37,885 bases of DNA from Flavobacterium amniphilum (GCF_023634845.1 NZ_JAMLJL010000026.1:1-37885), one strand, 5' to 3'; positions 1-6,638 are shown, numbered from the stretch's first letter. A program made the numbers and translations. The notes: a model not told the origin generated them from the sequence alone.

Positions 1-1
1 T

Positions 2-130
2 CCTTTTGGAGAAAGGACTTGGTGGCGTATTGAAAAGCCCGCATTATTAAAAAATAAAAACGTTAAAAATATTTTTAGACGAAACAAAGCAGGAGGAAAA
101 ACTAAAAACGGACATATTAAATGTAGATAA
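2..130 (+). CDS. Rhs cassette A: C-terminal tail of a toxin frame, 5' part outside window
   Basis: This is the last 42 codons plus stop of an Rhs-type frame whose beginning lies left of the window. It is base-for-base identical to the end of cassette D at 3522-3650, so the missing part is probably a similar Rhs core. The tail is short, basic and rich in Lys, Arg and Asn, and ends in IKCR with a single cysteine one residue from the end. I see no catalytic motif. In cassette D this tail follows the core sequence VPF directly, without the usual DPxGL boundary, so it is probably the remnant of a toxin that lost its body. The immunity gene starts one base after the stop codon. Confidence 0.6.
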   Translation, partial: PFGERTWWRIEKPALLKNKNVKNIFRRNKAGGKTKNGHIKCR

Positions 131-131
131 A

Positions 132-431
132 ATGGAAATTGAATATATAAATGAGTTAAAGAATGATGTAACTGAAGGATTAATGATACAAAACAATAAA
201 AACCTCGGTTACAAAATAAGAATTGTATATAGAGGTGAAGGCTTATTTTATCATAACTTAATAACTAATAAGGCTTTTATTTGTGACATTCAAATAAGGG
301 ATAGTATTATTTTTGCAAAAAGTATAAAAAGATGGGATGATAAGACTCTAATTGCTAACAAAGAAGAAATATTAGAGCACATTAAGAATTATTTTCTTGA
401 TTATCAAAAAATTGTTCCGAAATTCATTTGA
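132..431 (+). CDS. Probable immunity protein, copy 1 (99 aa)
   Basis: This small soluble protein has no signal peptide or membrane segment. It starts one base after the toxin frame stops, which is the usual toxin-immunity arrangement, so I call it an immunity protein from position. The protein has alternating strands (YKIRIVYRGEG, NKAFICDIQI), a motif IKRWDD and a C-terminal helix, loosely resembling the Imm74 group, but I am not sure of the family. It is identical at DNA level to the gene at 3652-3951. No promoter is visible directly upstream, so it would depend on readthrough from the cassette. Function is inferred from context only. Confidence 0.65.
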   Translation: MEIEYINELKNDVTEGLMIQNNKNLGYKIRIVYRGEGLFYHNLITNKAFICDIQIRDSIIFAKSIKRWDDKTLIANKEEILEHIKNYFLDYQKIVPKFI

Positions 432-591
432 TTTTAAACTTCTTCTTTCAAAACTCTGTAATATCTCCTGACTTTGAAGTATAATACCAAACGGGAGTTT
501 AATTCCTTCTGAATATGATGCCTTAGGTAGAAGAATCAGTAAAACCACAGGCGAAAAAGTTAACCGTTTTTTATGGGATGGAAACGTTCTT

Positions 592-1473
592 TTGCATGAG
601 TGGAATTTAGATAAAAACCAAAAACCGTCTCCTTACTTAAATGACTTGGGAGAGTTAATAAATGATGAAGCCGAACCTTTAAACAATCTAGTAACCTGGA
701 TTTATCAGCAAAGAACTTTTGTACCAAGTGCCAAGATACAAGGAGAAGAACGGTTCAGTATCATTTCTGATTACATTGGAAGACCTGTACAAGCTTACAA
801 TGAAAACGGCTCTTTACTCTGGCAAACCGATTACGATATTTACGGAAGATTGCGTAATTTGCAGGGCGATGAGCAGTTTGTTCCTTTCAGGCAATTAGGA
901 CAGTATGAAGATGTAGAATTAGAGGGACTTTATTATAATAGGTTTAGGTATTATAGTCCTGATACGGGGCTTTATCTAAGTCAGGACCCAATTAGGTTAC
1001 TTGGGAATAATCCAACGTTTTATGCTTATGTTACTGACTCTAATAGCTATATTGACCCGTTTGGGTTAGATATGTATGTTATACTAGGAGAAGGACAAGA
1101 TGCTGTAGAAAACTATGCAAAACAAATGAGGGAGTTATTTCCTGATTCTGAATTTAGGACAATAAGAAAAGATTGGAATAGTATAGTTAAAAACTCGGGA
1201 GCTAATAAAGAAGTTTTTGGTAGTGCAGAATGGGAATTGAAGGCAAATCAGGGAAATGCTGATTGGATAGTAGATAGACATAATGATGGTTATAAATTTA
1301 TTGATATTGGAGAAGATGCAGCTCCACATAGAAGTTCTTTCTATAAAACAGAAAAGGCTACTCTTTCAAGTATAGGTGCTACCGTTTACAGAGGTAGTGG
1401 TAGACAAATAAACAAAGCTAGAGCTAATGCAAAGACAAGCAATAGACCAAAATCTAAAATAAATTGTGGATAA
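592..1473 (+). CDS. Rhs cassette B: orphan Rhs core plus unassigned C-terminal toxin
   Basis: The first start codon in frame is TTG at 592, but the frame is open back to 478 and encodes Rhs core from EYDALGRR (about 511) onward, so this is probably a fragment of a larger Rhs frame rather than a self-starting gene. Residues 1 to about 159 (from TTG) are Rhs-associated core ending in the boundary motif DPFGL at 155-159. Residues 160-293 are the variable toxin tip. It has a strand ending in LGEGQDAV, a tryptophan-rich middle (NADWIVDR), the motif FIDIGED followed by SSFY, and a basic tail ending in NCG. I cannot assign an enzyme family. The tip has one cysteine, at the third position from the stop including none elsewhere in the frame. 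The immunity gene follows after 3 bases. Confidence 0.8.
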   Translation: MHEWNLDKNQKPSPYLNDLGELINDEAEPLNNLVTWIYQQRTFVPSAKIQGEERFSIISDYIGRPVQAYNENGSLLWQTDYDIYGRLRNLQGDEQFVPFRQLGQYEDVELEGLYYNRFRYYSPDTGLYLSQDPIRLLGNNPTFYAYVTDSNSYIDPFGLDMYVILGEGQDAVENYAKQMRELFPDSEFRTIRKDWNSIVKNSGANKEVFGSAEWELKANQGNADWIVDRHNDGYKFIDIGEDAAPHRSSFYKTEKATLSSIGATVYRGSGRQINKARANAKTSNRPKSKINCG

Positions 1474-1476
1474 ATT

Positions 1477-1893
1477 ATGATTAGTATACTTTTACCTATT
1501 TTTAATGAAGAAAAGGCTAATGAATTCTATATTGAAATATTAGAGTTTACTCAAGAAAAATCTTGTATATTTCTGCCTAACAGTAACAATCAAGTTGAAC
1601 TCCTGTATCAAAATATTCGAAATGAGCAGATAGAAAAATATTCATATTTACAAACTGATTTCGATAAATTCCCTTTATTCCGCTATGAAATAAAAAACAA
1701 TTTCTTACAGTTCATTAAAAAACTAATTGATAATAACGTGATAATTCTAACAATGCTTTCCCATCCTGGGGGATATTTTGCTAGAATTCAGGATCCTTTT
1801 TTTAATACCCTTGAAGTGATTTGTGAAGAATTTGACAATGATGACCAAGATTCAATAAATCCAAACGAATGGGATTTTTATCAAAGGTTGTAA
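1477..1893 (+). CDS. Probable immunity protein with VOC/glyoxalase-like fold (138 aa)
   Basis: The gene sits 3 bases behind the cassette B toxin, so it should encode the cognate immunity protein. The sequence resembles one or two VOC (glyoxalase/bleomycin resistance) modules: an early helix FNEEKANEFYIEIL, short strands (CIFLPN, VELLYQ), then FLQFIKKLIDNNVII and the closing strands GYFARIQDPFFNTLEVICE, which parallel the typical ending with an acidic residue in the last strand. A metal site is not obvious: early histidines are missing. I infer a binding role, perhaps trapping the toxin, rather than catalysis. A true small-molecule VOC enzyme is less likely given the position. Family assignment is by eye. 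Confidence 0.6.
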   Translation: MISILLPIFNEEKANEFYIEILEFTQEKSCIFLPNSNNQVELLYQNIRNEQIEKYSYLQTDFDKFPLFRYEIKNNFLQFIKKLIDNNVIILTMLSHPGGYFARIQDPFFNTLEVICEEFDNDDQDSINPNEWDFYQRL

Positions 1894-2427
1894 TGGAATA
1901 GGCAATTAGGACAGTATGAAGATGTAGAATTAGAGGGACTTTATTATAATAGGTTTAGGTATTATGACAGTAATATAGGTCTGTATTTAAGTCAGGATCC
2001 GATTGGATTAAAATCAGGTGAGCCTAACTTTTATGCCTATGTATTTGATAGTAATAACTGGGTTGATATATTTGGATTAGTTGGTGAAGATATTGACTGG
2101 GGTAAATATCTTAAGGATCTGACCGGAACAGAGCCTCCTGTAGGAATGGAAAGACTTCATGCTAATCATATAGTTTTTAAAAATGGTCATGCTAATCAAC
2201 AAGCAATTCTTGCTGAAAGTAAAGGGATATTAGAAAAACATGGAATAGATTGGCTAAAAGGAAGAGAAAATTTAGTTTGGGCACCTAATAAACATCATAG
2301 TAAAGAAGCTGCACAAAAAGTTCTTGATGCTCTTAAAGAAGCAGATAAAAAAGGAACAAAAGAAGCTATTGTTGAAGCTTTAAGAACAATGGGAGAAAAA
2401 TTTGCTAACGGTACAATTTGTAATTAA
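1894..2427 (+). CDS. Rhs cassette C: truncated core plus AHH-family nuclease toxin
   Basis: The frame is open directly after the previous stop codon and begins in the middle of the Rhs core at RQLGQYEDVE. There is no ATG, GTG or TTG before the ATG at 2146, which would give only the last 93 residues. The core ends at DIFGL. The tip has WGKYLKDLTG, then (numbering from the ATG at 2146) GM with HANHIVFKNG at 5-14, HGIDW and ENLVWAPN followed by HHS. This pattern matches the AHH group of HNH/Endo VII nuclease toxins of polymorphic toxin systems. The middle histidine of AHH is asparagine here. The tail ends in TICN with the only cysteine of the frame. The immunity gene starts at the next base. Confidence 0.8.
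   Translation, partial: WNRQLGQYEDVELEGLYYNRFRYYDSNIGLYLSQDPIGLKSGEPNFYAYVFDSNNWVDIFGLVGEDIDWGKYLKDLTGTEPPVGMERLHANHIVFKNGHANQQAILAESKGILEKHGIDWLKGRENLVWAPNKHHSKEAAQKVLDALKEADKKGTKEAIVEALRTMGEKFANGTICN
1900..1965 (+). repeat. 66-bp exact copy of cassette B core (889-954)
   Basis: Bases 1900-1965 equal 889-954 without mismatch and then diverge. This block encodes RQLGQYEDVELEGLYYNRF and the start of RYY. It marks the left boundary of cassette C, joined only 7 bases after the stop of the VOC-like gene, so the junction looks like a recombination seam inside core DNA. Confidence 0.9.
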
Positions 2428-2961
2428 ATGAAAAACTTAAATTTAGATCAATTTCAAGAAATCCTAAAAATAGGAACTTTAAAAATTTTAAAAAATATTT
2501 TTGAAACTGTAGGAAAAGATAATATCAATGGATTTTGCTTATACTCAGATTCTGATGCATCAAGTATATCAGCTGCATATAATACAAAAGATTATCTAGT
2601 TAAAAAATGTAATGCTGATCCCGATGAAGATTTTGAATATTTTAAATGGTATCCCGCGGAATGGAAAGAAGAAGGTCTTCCTAGTGTTGAATTAGATGCA
2701 TTAAGTAAAATGCTTTTCGAAATTTCAACATCGGATAATCTTTCTTTTGCAGAATATAGAAAAGAGATATTTTCAGCTATTTTAAATTCATTATTACAAC
2801 TTAAAGAAGAAAATTTATTTTTAGATTTAAGAGATGATTTTATATTAGTTTTTTATGCTTCTGATTATTTTGTTGCTTCTGAAGAAATAGAATGGATTAA
2901 AAAATTAAATTCAACTGATAAATCAAATGAATTTGAAAACTGGAGAAACAAATCTCTATAA
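2428..2961 (+). CDS. DUF4303-family immunity protein (177 aa)
   Basis: The gene begins at the base after the AHH toxin stop codon. The protein fits the DUF4303 family, which commonly acts as immunity in polymorphic toxin loci: an N-terminal helix (FQEILKIGTLKILKNIFETV), a strand GFCLYSDSD, then NTKDYLVKK, the acidic stretch EYFKWYPAEWKEEG, and a C-terminal part with ILVFYASDYF and a terminal IKKLN. It is soluble, acidic and without signal peptide, as expected for a protein that neutralises a nuclease in the cytoplasm. It is followed by a perfect palindromic hairpin at 3001-3032. Binding to the AHH nuclease is inferred from position; the family name is from sequence pattern. Confidence 0.75.
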   Translation: MKNLNLDQFQEILKIGTLKILKNIFETVGKDNINGFCLYSDSDASSISAAYNTKDYLVKKCNADPDEDFEYFKWYPAEWKEEGLPSVELDALSKMLFEISTSDNLSFAEYRKEIFSAILNSLLQLKEENLFLDLRDDFILVFYASDYFVASEEIEWIKKLNSTDKSNEFENWRNKSL

Positions 2962-3000
2962 AGCCTAAACAGTAAATGTTTTGTGTTTACTCAAAGAGAA

Positions 3001-3032
3001 ACAATAAAACCCGCAATTGCGGGTTTTATTGT
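3001..3032 (+). terminator. Rho-independent terminator after cassette C
   Basis: A 32-bp perfect palindrome with a GC-rich heart (CCCGCAATTGCGGG) flanked by A and T runs lies 40 bases after the DUF4303 gene. It can work in both directions. The 188 bases between that gene and the core of cassette D hold no other feature that I recognise. Confidence 0.85.
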
Positions 3033-3230
3033 TTTTATTGTTTGAAAAGCAACATAATTCTCTTAGTTGCCGTTCCCCATTGCTCATACATAACCAACTA
3101 ATACTACATCTGAAAGTATAACAAACCATAATGAAAAGCTATAAGTATTGAGTATGATGCCTTAGGAAGAAGAATCAGTAAGACTACCGACGAAAACATT
3201 AAACGCTTTTTATGGGACGGAAATGTTCTT

Positions 3231-3650
3231 TTGCATGAATGGGATTTAGATAAAAAGCTAAAACCAAGTCCTTACTTAAATGACTTGGGAGAGTTAATAA
3301 ATGATGAAGCAGAGCCAATACATAATCTTATAACGTGGGTTTACCAGGAAAGAACCTTTGTATCAAGTGCCAAGATACAGGGAGAAGAACGATTCAGCAT
3401 CATTTCCGATTATATTGGAAGGCCGGTACAAGCTTACAATGAAAACGGCTCTTTAATCTGGCAAACAGAGTACGATATTTATGGCAAATTGCGTAATTTG
3501 CAGGGCGATGAAATGTTTGTTCCTTTTGGAGAAAGGACTTGGTGGCGTATTGAAAAGCCCGCATTATTAAAAAATAAAAACGTTAAAAATATTTTTAGAC
3601 GAAACAAAGCAGGAGGAAAAACTAAAAACGGACATATTAAATGTAGATAA
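3231..3650 (+). pseudogene. Rhs cassette D: core joined to a collapsed toxin tail
   Basis: The first start in frame is TTG at 3231, but core sequence is readable back to EYDALGRR at 3150 and the frame is open to 3135. The core matches cassette B up to VPF (residues 97-99 from TTG) and then jumps to a 39-residue basic tail beginning GERTWW and ending IKCR. The segment RQLGQYE...DPFGL that normally precedes the toxin is absent, so the core hinge and the toxin body seem to have been deleted together. The only cysteine is one residue before the end. The identical tail occurs at 2-130. The immunity gene starts after a single base, so the deletion spared it. Alternatively the 39 residues are a complete mini-toxin, which I think less likely. 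Confidence 0.7.
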
Positions 3651-4123
3651 AATGGAAATTGAATATATAAATGAGTTAAAGAATGATGTAACTGAAGGAT
3701 TAATGATACAAAACAATAAAAACCTCGGTTACAAAATAAGAATTGTATATAGAGGTGAAGGCTTATTTTATCATAACTTAATAACTAATAAGGCTTTTAT
3801 TTGTGACATTCAAATAAGGGATAGTATTATTTTTGCAAAAAGTATAAAAAGATGGGATGATAAGACTCTAATTGCTAACAAAGAAGAAATATTAGAGCAC
3901 ATTAAGAATTATTTTCTTGATTATCAAAAAATTGTTCCGAAATTCATTTGATTTTAAACTTCTTCTTTCAAAACTCTGTAATATCTCCTGACTTTGAAGT
4001 ATAATACCAAACGGGAGTTTAATTCCTTCTGAATATGATGCCTTAGGTAGAAGAATCAGTAAAACCACAGGCGAAAAAGTTAACCGTTTTTTATGGGATG
4101 GAAACGTTCTTTTGCATGAGTGG
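3521..4123 (+). repeat. Direct repeat copy 2 (identical to 1-603)
   Basis: This is the second copy of the repeat described at 1-603, offset 3520. It begins near the core/tail junction of cassette D and ends inside the core of cassette E just after the codons for HEW. Homologous recombination between the copies would remove cassettes B and C and most of D in one 3520-bp deletion, or amplify them. Confidence 0.95.
3652..3951 (+). CDS. Probable immunity protein, copy 2 (99 aa)
   Basis: The gene is identical in every base to 132-431, and its product is the same 99-residue soluble protein with the IKRWDD motif and a C-terminal helix. It starts one base after the stop codon of the collapsed toxin in cassette D. 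No intact toxin that it could neutralise is present in the visible array, so it may act as stored protection against kin that still carry the toxin. This role is inferred. Expression would need readthrough, since no TAnnTTTG element sits just upstream. Confidence 0.65.
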   Translation: MEIEYINELKNDVTEGLMIQNNKNLGYKIRIVYRGEGLFYHNLITNKAFICDIQIRDSIIFAKSIKRWDDKTLIANKEEILEHIKNYFLDYQKIVPKFI

Positions 4124-4975
4124 TATTATCAAAAAGGTGAAGAACCTAAAACCGCTGTTAATGATTTAGGAGAAGTCTTTTTAAGTAAAGAAGAAACTGT
4201 TACTAATTTAGTTACCTGGATTTATCAGGAAAATACCTTTGTACCAAATGCTAAGATACAAGGAGAAGAACGGTTCAGTATCATTTCAGATTATATTGGA
4301 AGACCCGTACAGGCGTACAATGAAAACGGTACATTAATGTGGGAAACGGAGTACGATATTTACGGAAGATTACGTAATTTGCATGGCGAAAGACAGTTTG
4401 TTCCTTTTAGACAATTAGGGCAATATGATGATGGTGAAACAGAACTTTATTATAATAGGTTCAGGTATTACGATTATACTATTGGGAATTATATCTCTCA
4501 AGACCCAATTGGTATTTTAGGAGGCAATGCATTTTATGGTTATGTTCATGATAGCAATTATTGGGTAGATATATTCGGATTATCTGAATTAGTATACCAA
4601 CTACTTAATGATCAGGGCGAAGTCATTTATTATGGAATAACAGAAAGGACAGCATTAGTGAGAGGACAAGAGCATATAAATGGAACTAAAACTACTGACC
4701 CAAAAGTATTTTCAAAAATGGAAGTTTTAGCTGAAGGATTAAATCACGATCAAGCTAGAACAATGGAAGCTACTTTAATTAGAAGGAGATTAGCTGCAAG
4801 AAGTGCAGATTGGAGTGCAACTGATTCTATAGAAGACCGATTGAGAAAATCAGGCTTATTAAATAAAAATCGTGGTAGAGATATAGATGTACCAGGTAGA
4901 AAATTTACAGGAGATATACCTAAACTAGAGACACCTACAAATGTAGAAGGTTTAAAATTTAAATGTCCAGGATAA
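4112..4975 (+). CDS. Rhs cassette E: orphan Rhs core plus GIY-YIG nuclease toxin
   Basis: The first start in frame is TTG at 4112, with core sequence open back to 3998, so it is another cassette without its own beginning. Residues 1-157 are Rhs core with QYDDGETELYYNRFRYY and the boundary IFGL at 154-157. The tip (158-287) reads VYQLLNDQGEVIYYGITERT, then RGQEHI, KMEVLAEGLNHDQARTMEATLI. This is the GIY-YIG pattern: a strand, the YYGIT element, a following Arg, His after Glu, and a late conserved Glu (in EATLI). The predicted action is cleavage of nucleic acid in the target cell. The tail ends FKCPG and contains the only cysteine. The core differs more from B and D at HEWYYQKGEEPKT. The next gene starts 15 bases downstream. 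Confidence 0.82.
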   Translation: MHEWYYQKGEEPKTAVNDLGEVFLSKEETVTNLVTWIYQENTFVPNAKIQGEERFSIISDYIGRPVQAYNENGTLMWETEYDIYGRLRNLHGERQFVPFRQLGQYDDGETELYYNRFRYYDYTIGNYISQDPIGILGGNAFYGYVHDSNYWVDIFGLSELVYQLLNDQGEVIYYGITERTALVRGQEHINGTKTTDPKVFSKMEVLAEGLNHDQARTMEATLIRRRLAARSADWSATDSIEDRLRKSGLLNKNRGRDIDVPGRKFTGDIPKLETPTNVEGLKFKCPG

Positions 4976-4990
4976 AATAATTTATTAAAT

Positions 4991-5341
4991 ATGAAATATT
5001 ACAGTAGCTTGCCTGAAGGCAATGAAATGGCATCAATGGAACCGGTTAGATATTTTAATTTGGGAATTCAACAAATAAATGAAATAGTTGAATGGTTGAA
5101 AACAACTAATGAACCTGTTCAACCAATATTAGTTCATTTAGAAGTATTGCTAGTTTTATCAAAAAGATATCCGCAAAGTGCAGAAGACACATTATATAGA
5201 ATTAATTTGAAAGAGATAAAAGTAGTATTTCTCGAATGGTTCGAAAGATGTGGTTCAAAAATTCCGGCTAAGTATAGGCAAGAAGTAAAAGAAAACGGAG
5301 AAAACATAATTAAAGAGTTAGAACAATATTGGGTGCCTTAA
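4991..5341 (+). CDS. Small protein of unknown family, probable immunity to the GIY-YIG toxin (116 aa)
   Basis: I do not recognise the family. The protein is soluble and mainly helical, with RYFNLGIQQINEIVEWLK, a long helix around PILVHLEVLLVLSKRYP and a charged C-terminal helix with KENGENIIKELEQYW. It has one cysteine and no signal peptide. It follows the GIY-YIG toxin by 15 bases and precedes the Imm51 gene by 10, so it most likely neutralises the toxin. The alternative is that Imm51 is the cognate and this one is a stray from another cassette. The ATG start is preceded by an AT-only stretch without a Shine-Dalgarno motif. Confidence 0.6.
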   Translation: MKYYSSLPEGNEMASMEPVRYFNLGIQQINEIVEWLKTTNEPVQPILVHLEVLLVLSKRYPQSAEDTLYRINLKEIKVVFLEWFERCGSKIPAKYRQEVKENGENIIKELEQYWVP

Positions 5342-5351
5342 AAATAAATTA

Positions 5352-5705
5352 ATGAATTCACAAAAAGATATTAACAACGTTATTGAGCCTTTTTTTTGGG
5401 TTGAACATTCTAATAGTTTTTCAGTTTGTTTAAATGTTGGTTATTATAAACAAGAACTTTTTGAGAAAAGAGAAGAAGAGGGCTTTGACGGAAATGGATA
5501 TGATTGGGCTTCTCTTGCAAAAGTTTTTTTAGAGGAACAGAAACCTGAATTCATTGATGTGATTAAATTCGACCCTGAAGGCAGTATGTTTTGTGCTTAT
5601 TCTTCCAATAAAGAAGCTTTACAGGATTTTATTATCGCTTTTAAAAATGCTTGTGAAAATAAAACATTCATTGAAGATTTATTCTCAAGAGCAATATTAG
5701 ATTAG
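5352..5705 (+). CDS. Imm51-family immunity protein (117 aa)
   Basis: The sequence carries the full Imm51 signature: an N-terminal PFFWVEHSNSFSVCLNVG, the central block GFDGNGYDWASLAKVFL, then IDVIKFDPEGSMFCAYS and a C-terminal helix ending in LFSRA. Length is about that of the family. Imm51 proteins are immunity factors in polymorphic toxin loci. Only one toxin lies upstream, and another candidate immunity gene is between, so Imm51 may be the second immunity gene of cassette E or the leftover of a lost cassette. A hairpin terminator at 5730 closes the unit. No membrane or export signal is present. Confidence 0.85.
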   Translation: MNSQKDINNVIEPFFWVEHSNSFSVCLNVGYYKQELFEKREEEGFDGNGYDWASLAKVFLEEQKPEFIDVIKFDPEGSMFCAYSSNKEALQDFIIAFKNACENKTFIEDLFSRAILD

Positions 5706-5729
5706 TAACTAAGATAAATAATTATTAAG

Positions 5730-5763
5730 GCTGTCTGAGAATAATTTTCAGGCAGCTTTTTTT
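5730..5763 (+). terminator. Terminator closing the cassette array
   Basis: The arms GCTGTCTGA (5730-5738) and TCAGGCAGC (5748-5756) pair with one G-U, and a run of T follows. It lies 24 bases after the Imm51 gene. Confidence 0.85.
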
Positions 5764-5853
5764 AGTAAGATTTATTCGTAGGGTATTATTAAAAACAAAT
5801 CGTTCTAATCAGGATACAAATATTTTCTATTCATTTATAGAAACTCTATTGCT

Positions 5854-5881
5854 TAATTTGCGAGGCGAAAGACAGTTTGTT
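5854..5881 (+). repeat. 28-base remnant of Rhs core
   Basis: Bases 5854-5881 match 4375-4402 of the cassette E core with two mismatches, covering the region coding for NL-GERQFV. No core is readable before or after, so this is a scar from an eroded or deleted cassette between the array and the chromosome proper. The rest of 5706-5950 holds only the terminator. Confidence 0.7.
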
Positions 5882-5950
5882 TCTATAACCCTGATGAAAC
5901 TTTGCAATAGCATTGCATTTTATCTTTTCTGAGATTTGCTGAAAAAAAGT

Positions 5951-6553
5951 ATGACAAATCTTATTCCTTTTATCCTGCTCCTTTATTTTATTCTTTATTT
6001 TGGCATTGCCTTTGTGGCCAAAAGTCTTATTGTAGCCAAACGCATTGGCAAAAATCCCCTTGTATTACCGAAAGACAACAGTGCTTACGGATTGGTAGGC
6101 CGTTATTTCAAAATGATGCTCATCGCATTATTCCTTTATATTCTGGTATTTGCATTTATTCCTTCAATTTATACTTATTTCTTACCCTTCCCAGAACTGG
6201 AAACTATGTATTTCAAATTTGCCGGTATTACACTCTTAGTAATTTCTTTTATTTTGACAGTCATCGCCCAGTCCCACATGAAGAACTCCTGGCGTATCGG
6301 GATTGATGAAGAAACCAAAACAGAGTTGATTACATCAGGGCTTTTTTCCTACTCCCGTAATCCGATATTTCTCGGTATGATCATCAGTTTACTCGGTTTG
6401 TTCTTAACCACACCGAATGTATTGACTCTCATATTTTTAATCATAGGATACACACTCATCCAAATTCAGATTGTGTTTGAAGAAGATTTCCTCACAAGTC
6501 TGCACGGACAAAACTATATTGACTACAAGCAAAAGGTAAGACGCTACTTTTAA
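5951..6553 (+). CDS. Isoprenylcysteine/phospholipid methyltransferase-like membrane protein
   Basis: The protein has about five hydrophobic segments: an N-terminal one (IPFILLLYFILYFGIAFVA), one near IALFLYILVFAFIP, one at FAGITLLVISFILTVIAQ, and a C-terminal pair. The conserved ICMT/PEMT region follows: SWRIGIDEETKTELITSG, then FSYSRNPIFLGM, where RNP and the later Glu-Glu (IVFEEDFL) form the SAM site in this superfamily. The end GQNYIDYKQKVRRYF is also typical. The substrate in bacteria is unknown. I chose ATG 5951; a TTG 15 bases upstream would add five residues. It is a lone gene at the border of the cassette array, with no promoter that I can identify. Confidence 0.78.
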   Translation: MTNLIPFILLLYFILYFGIAFVAKSLIVAKRIGKNPLVLPKDNSAYGLVGRYFKMMLIALFLYILVFAFIPSIYTYFLPFPELETMYFKFAGITLLVISFILTVIAQSHMKNSWRIGIDEETKTELITSGLFSYSRNPIFLGMIISLLGLFLTTPNVLTLIFLIIGYTLIQIQIVFEEDFLTSLHGQNYIDYKQKVRRYF

Positions 6554-6638
6554 GTTGGTTCCCTCCTATTACTAAGAGTAAATTCAAATCTTACATTACA
6601 TATATCAGAAAAAAAAACATTTTCCTGAATTAAAAAAA

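Larger units (their letters stand above)
1..603 (+). repeat. Direct repeat copy 1 (at least 603 bp, identical to 3521-4123)
   Basis: Bases 1-603 match 3521-4123 at a constant offset of 3520 with no difference found. The repeat covers the toxin tail, the 99-codon immunity gene, a noncoding stretch and the first part of the next Rhs core, up to the codons for LLHEW. Identity stops abruptly at 604/4124. The left limit is outside the window. The perfect identity points to recent duplication or gene conversion. Confidence 0.95.

Noticed and set aside
2..4975. CaaX-type prenylation signal at the toxin ends
   Set aside because: The cysteine is followed by only one or two residues and no aliphatic pair, so it does not fit CaaX.
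1..5705. Insertion sequence or integron behind the cassette array
   Set aside because: No transposase, integrase, attC-like hairpins or terminal inverted repeats are seen; the repeats are coding Rhs core or direct duplications.
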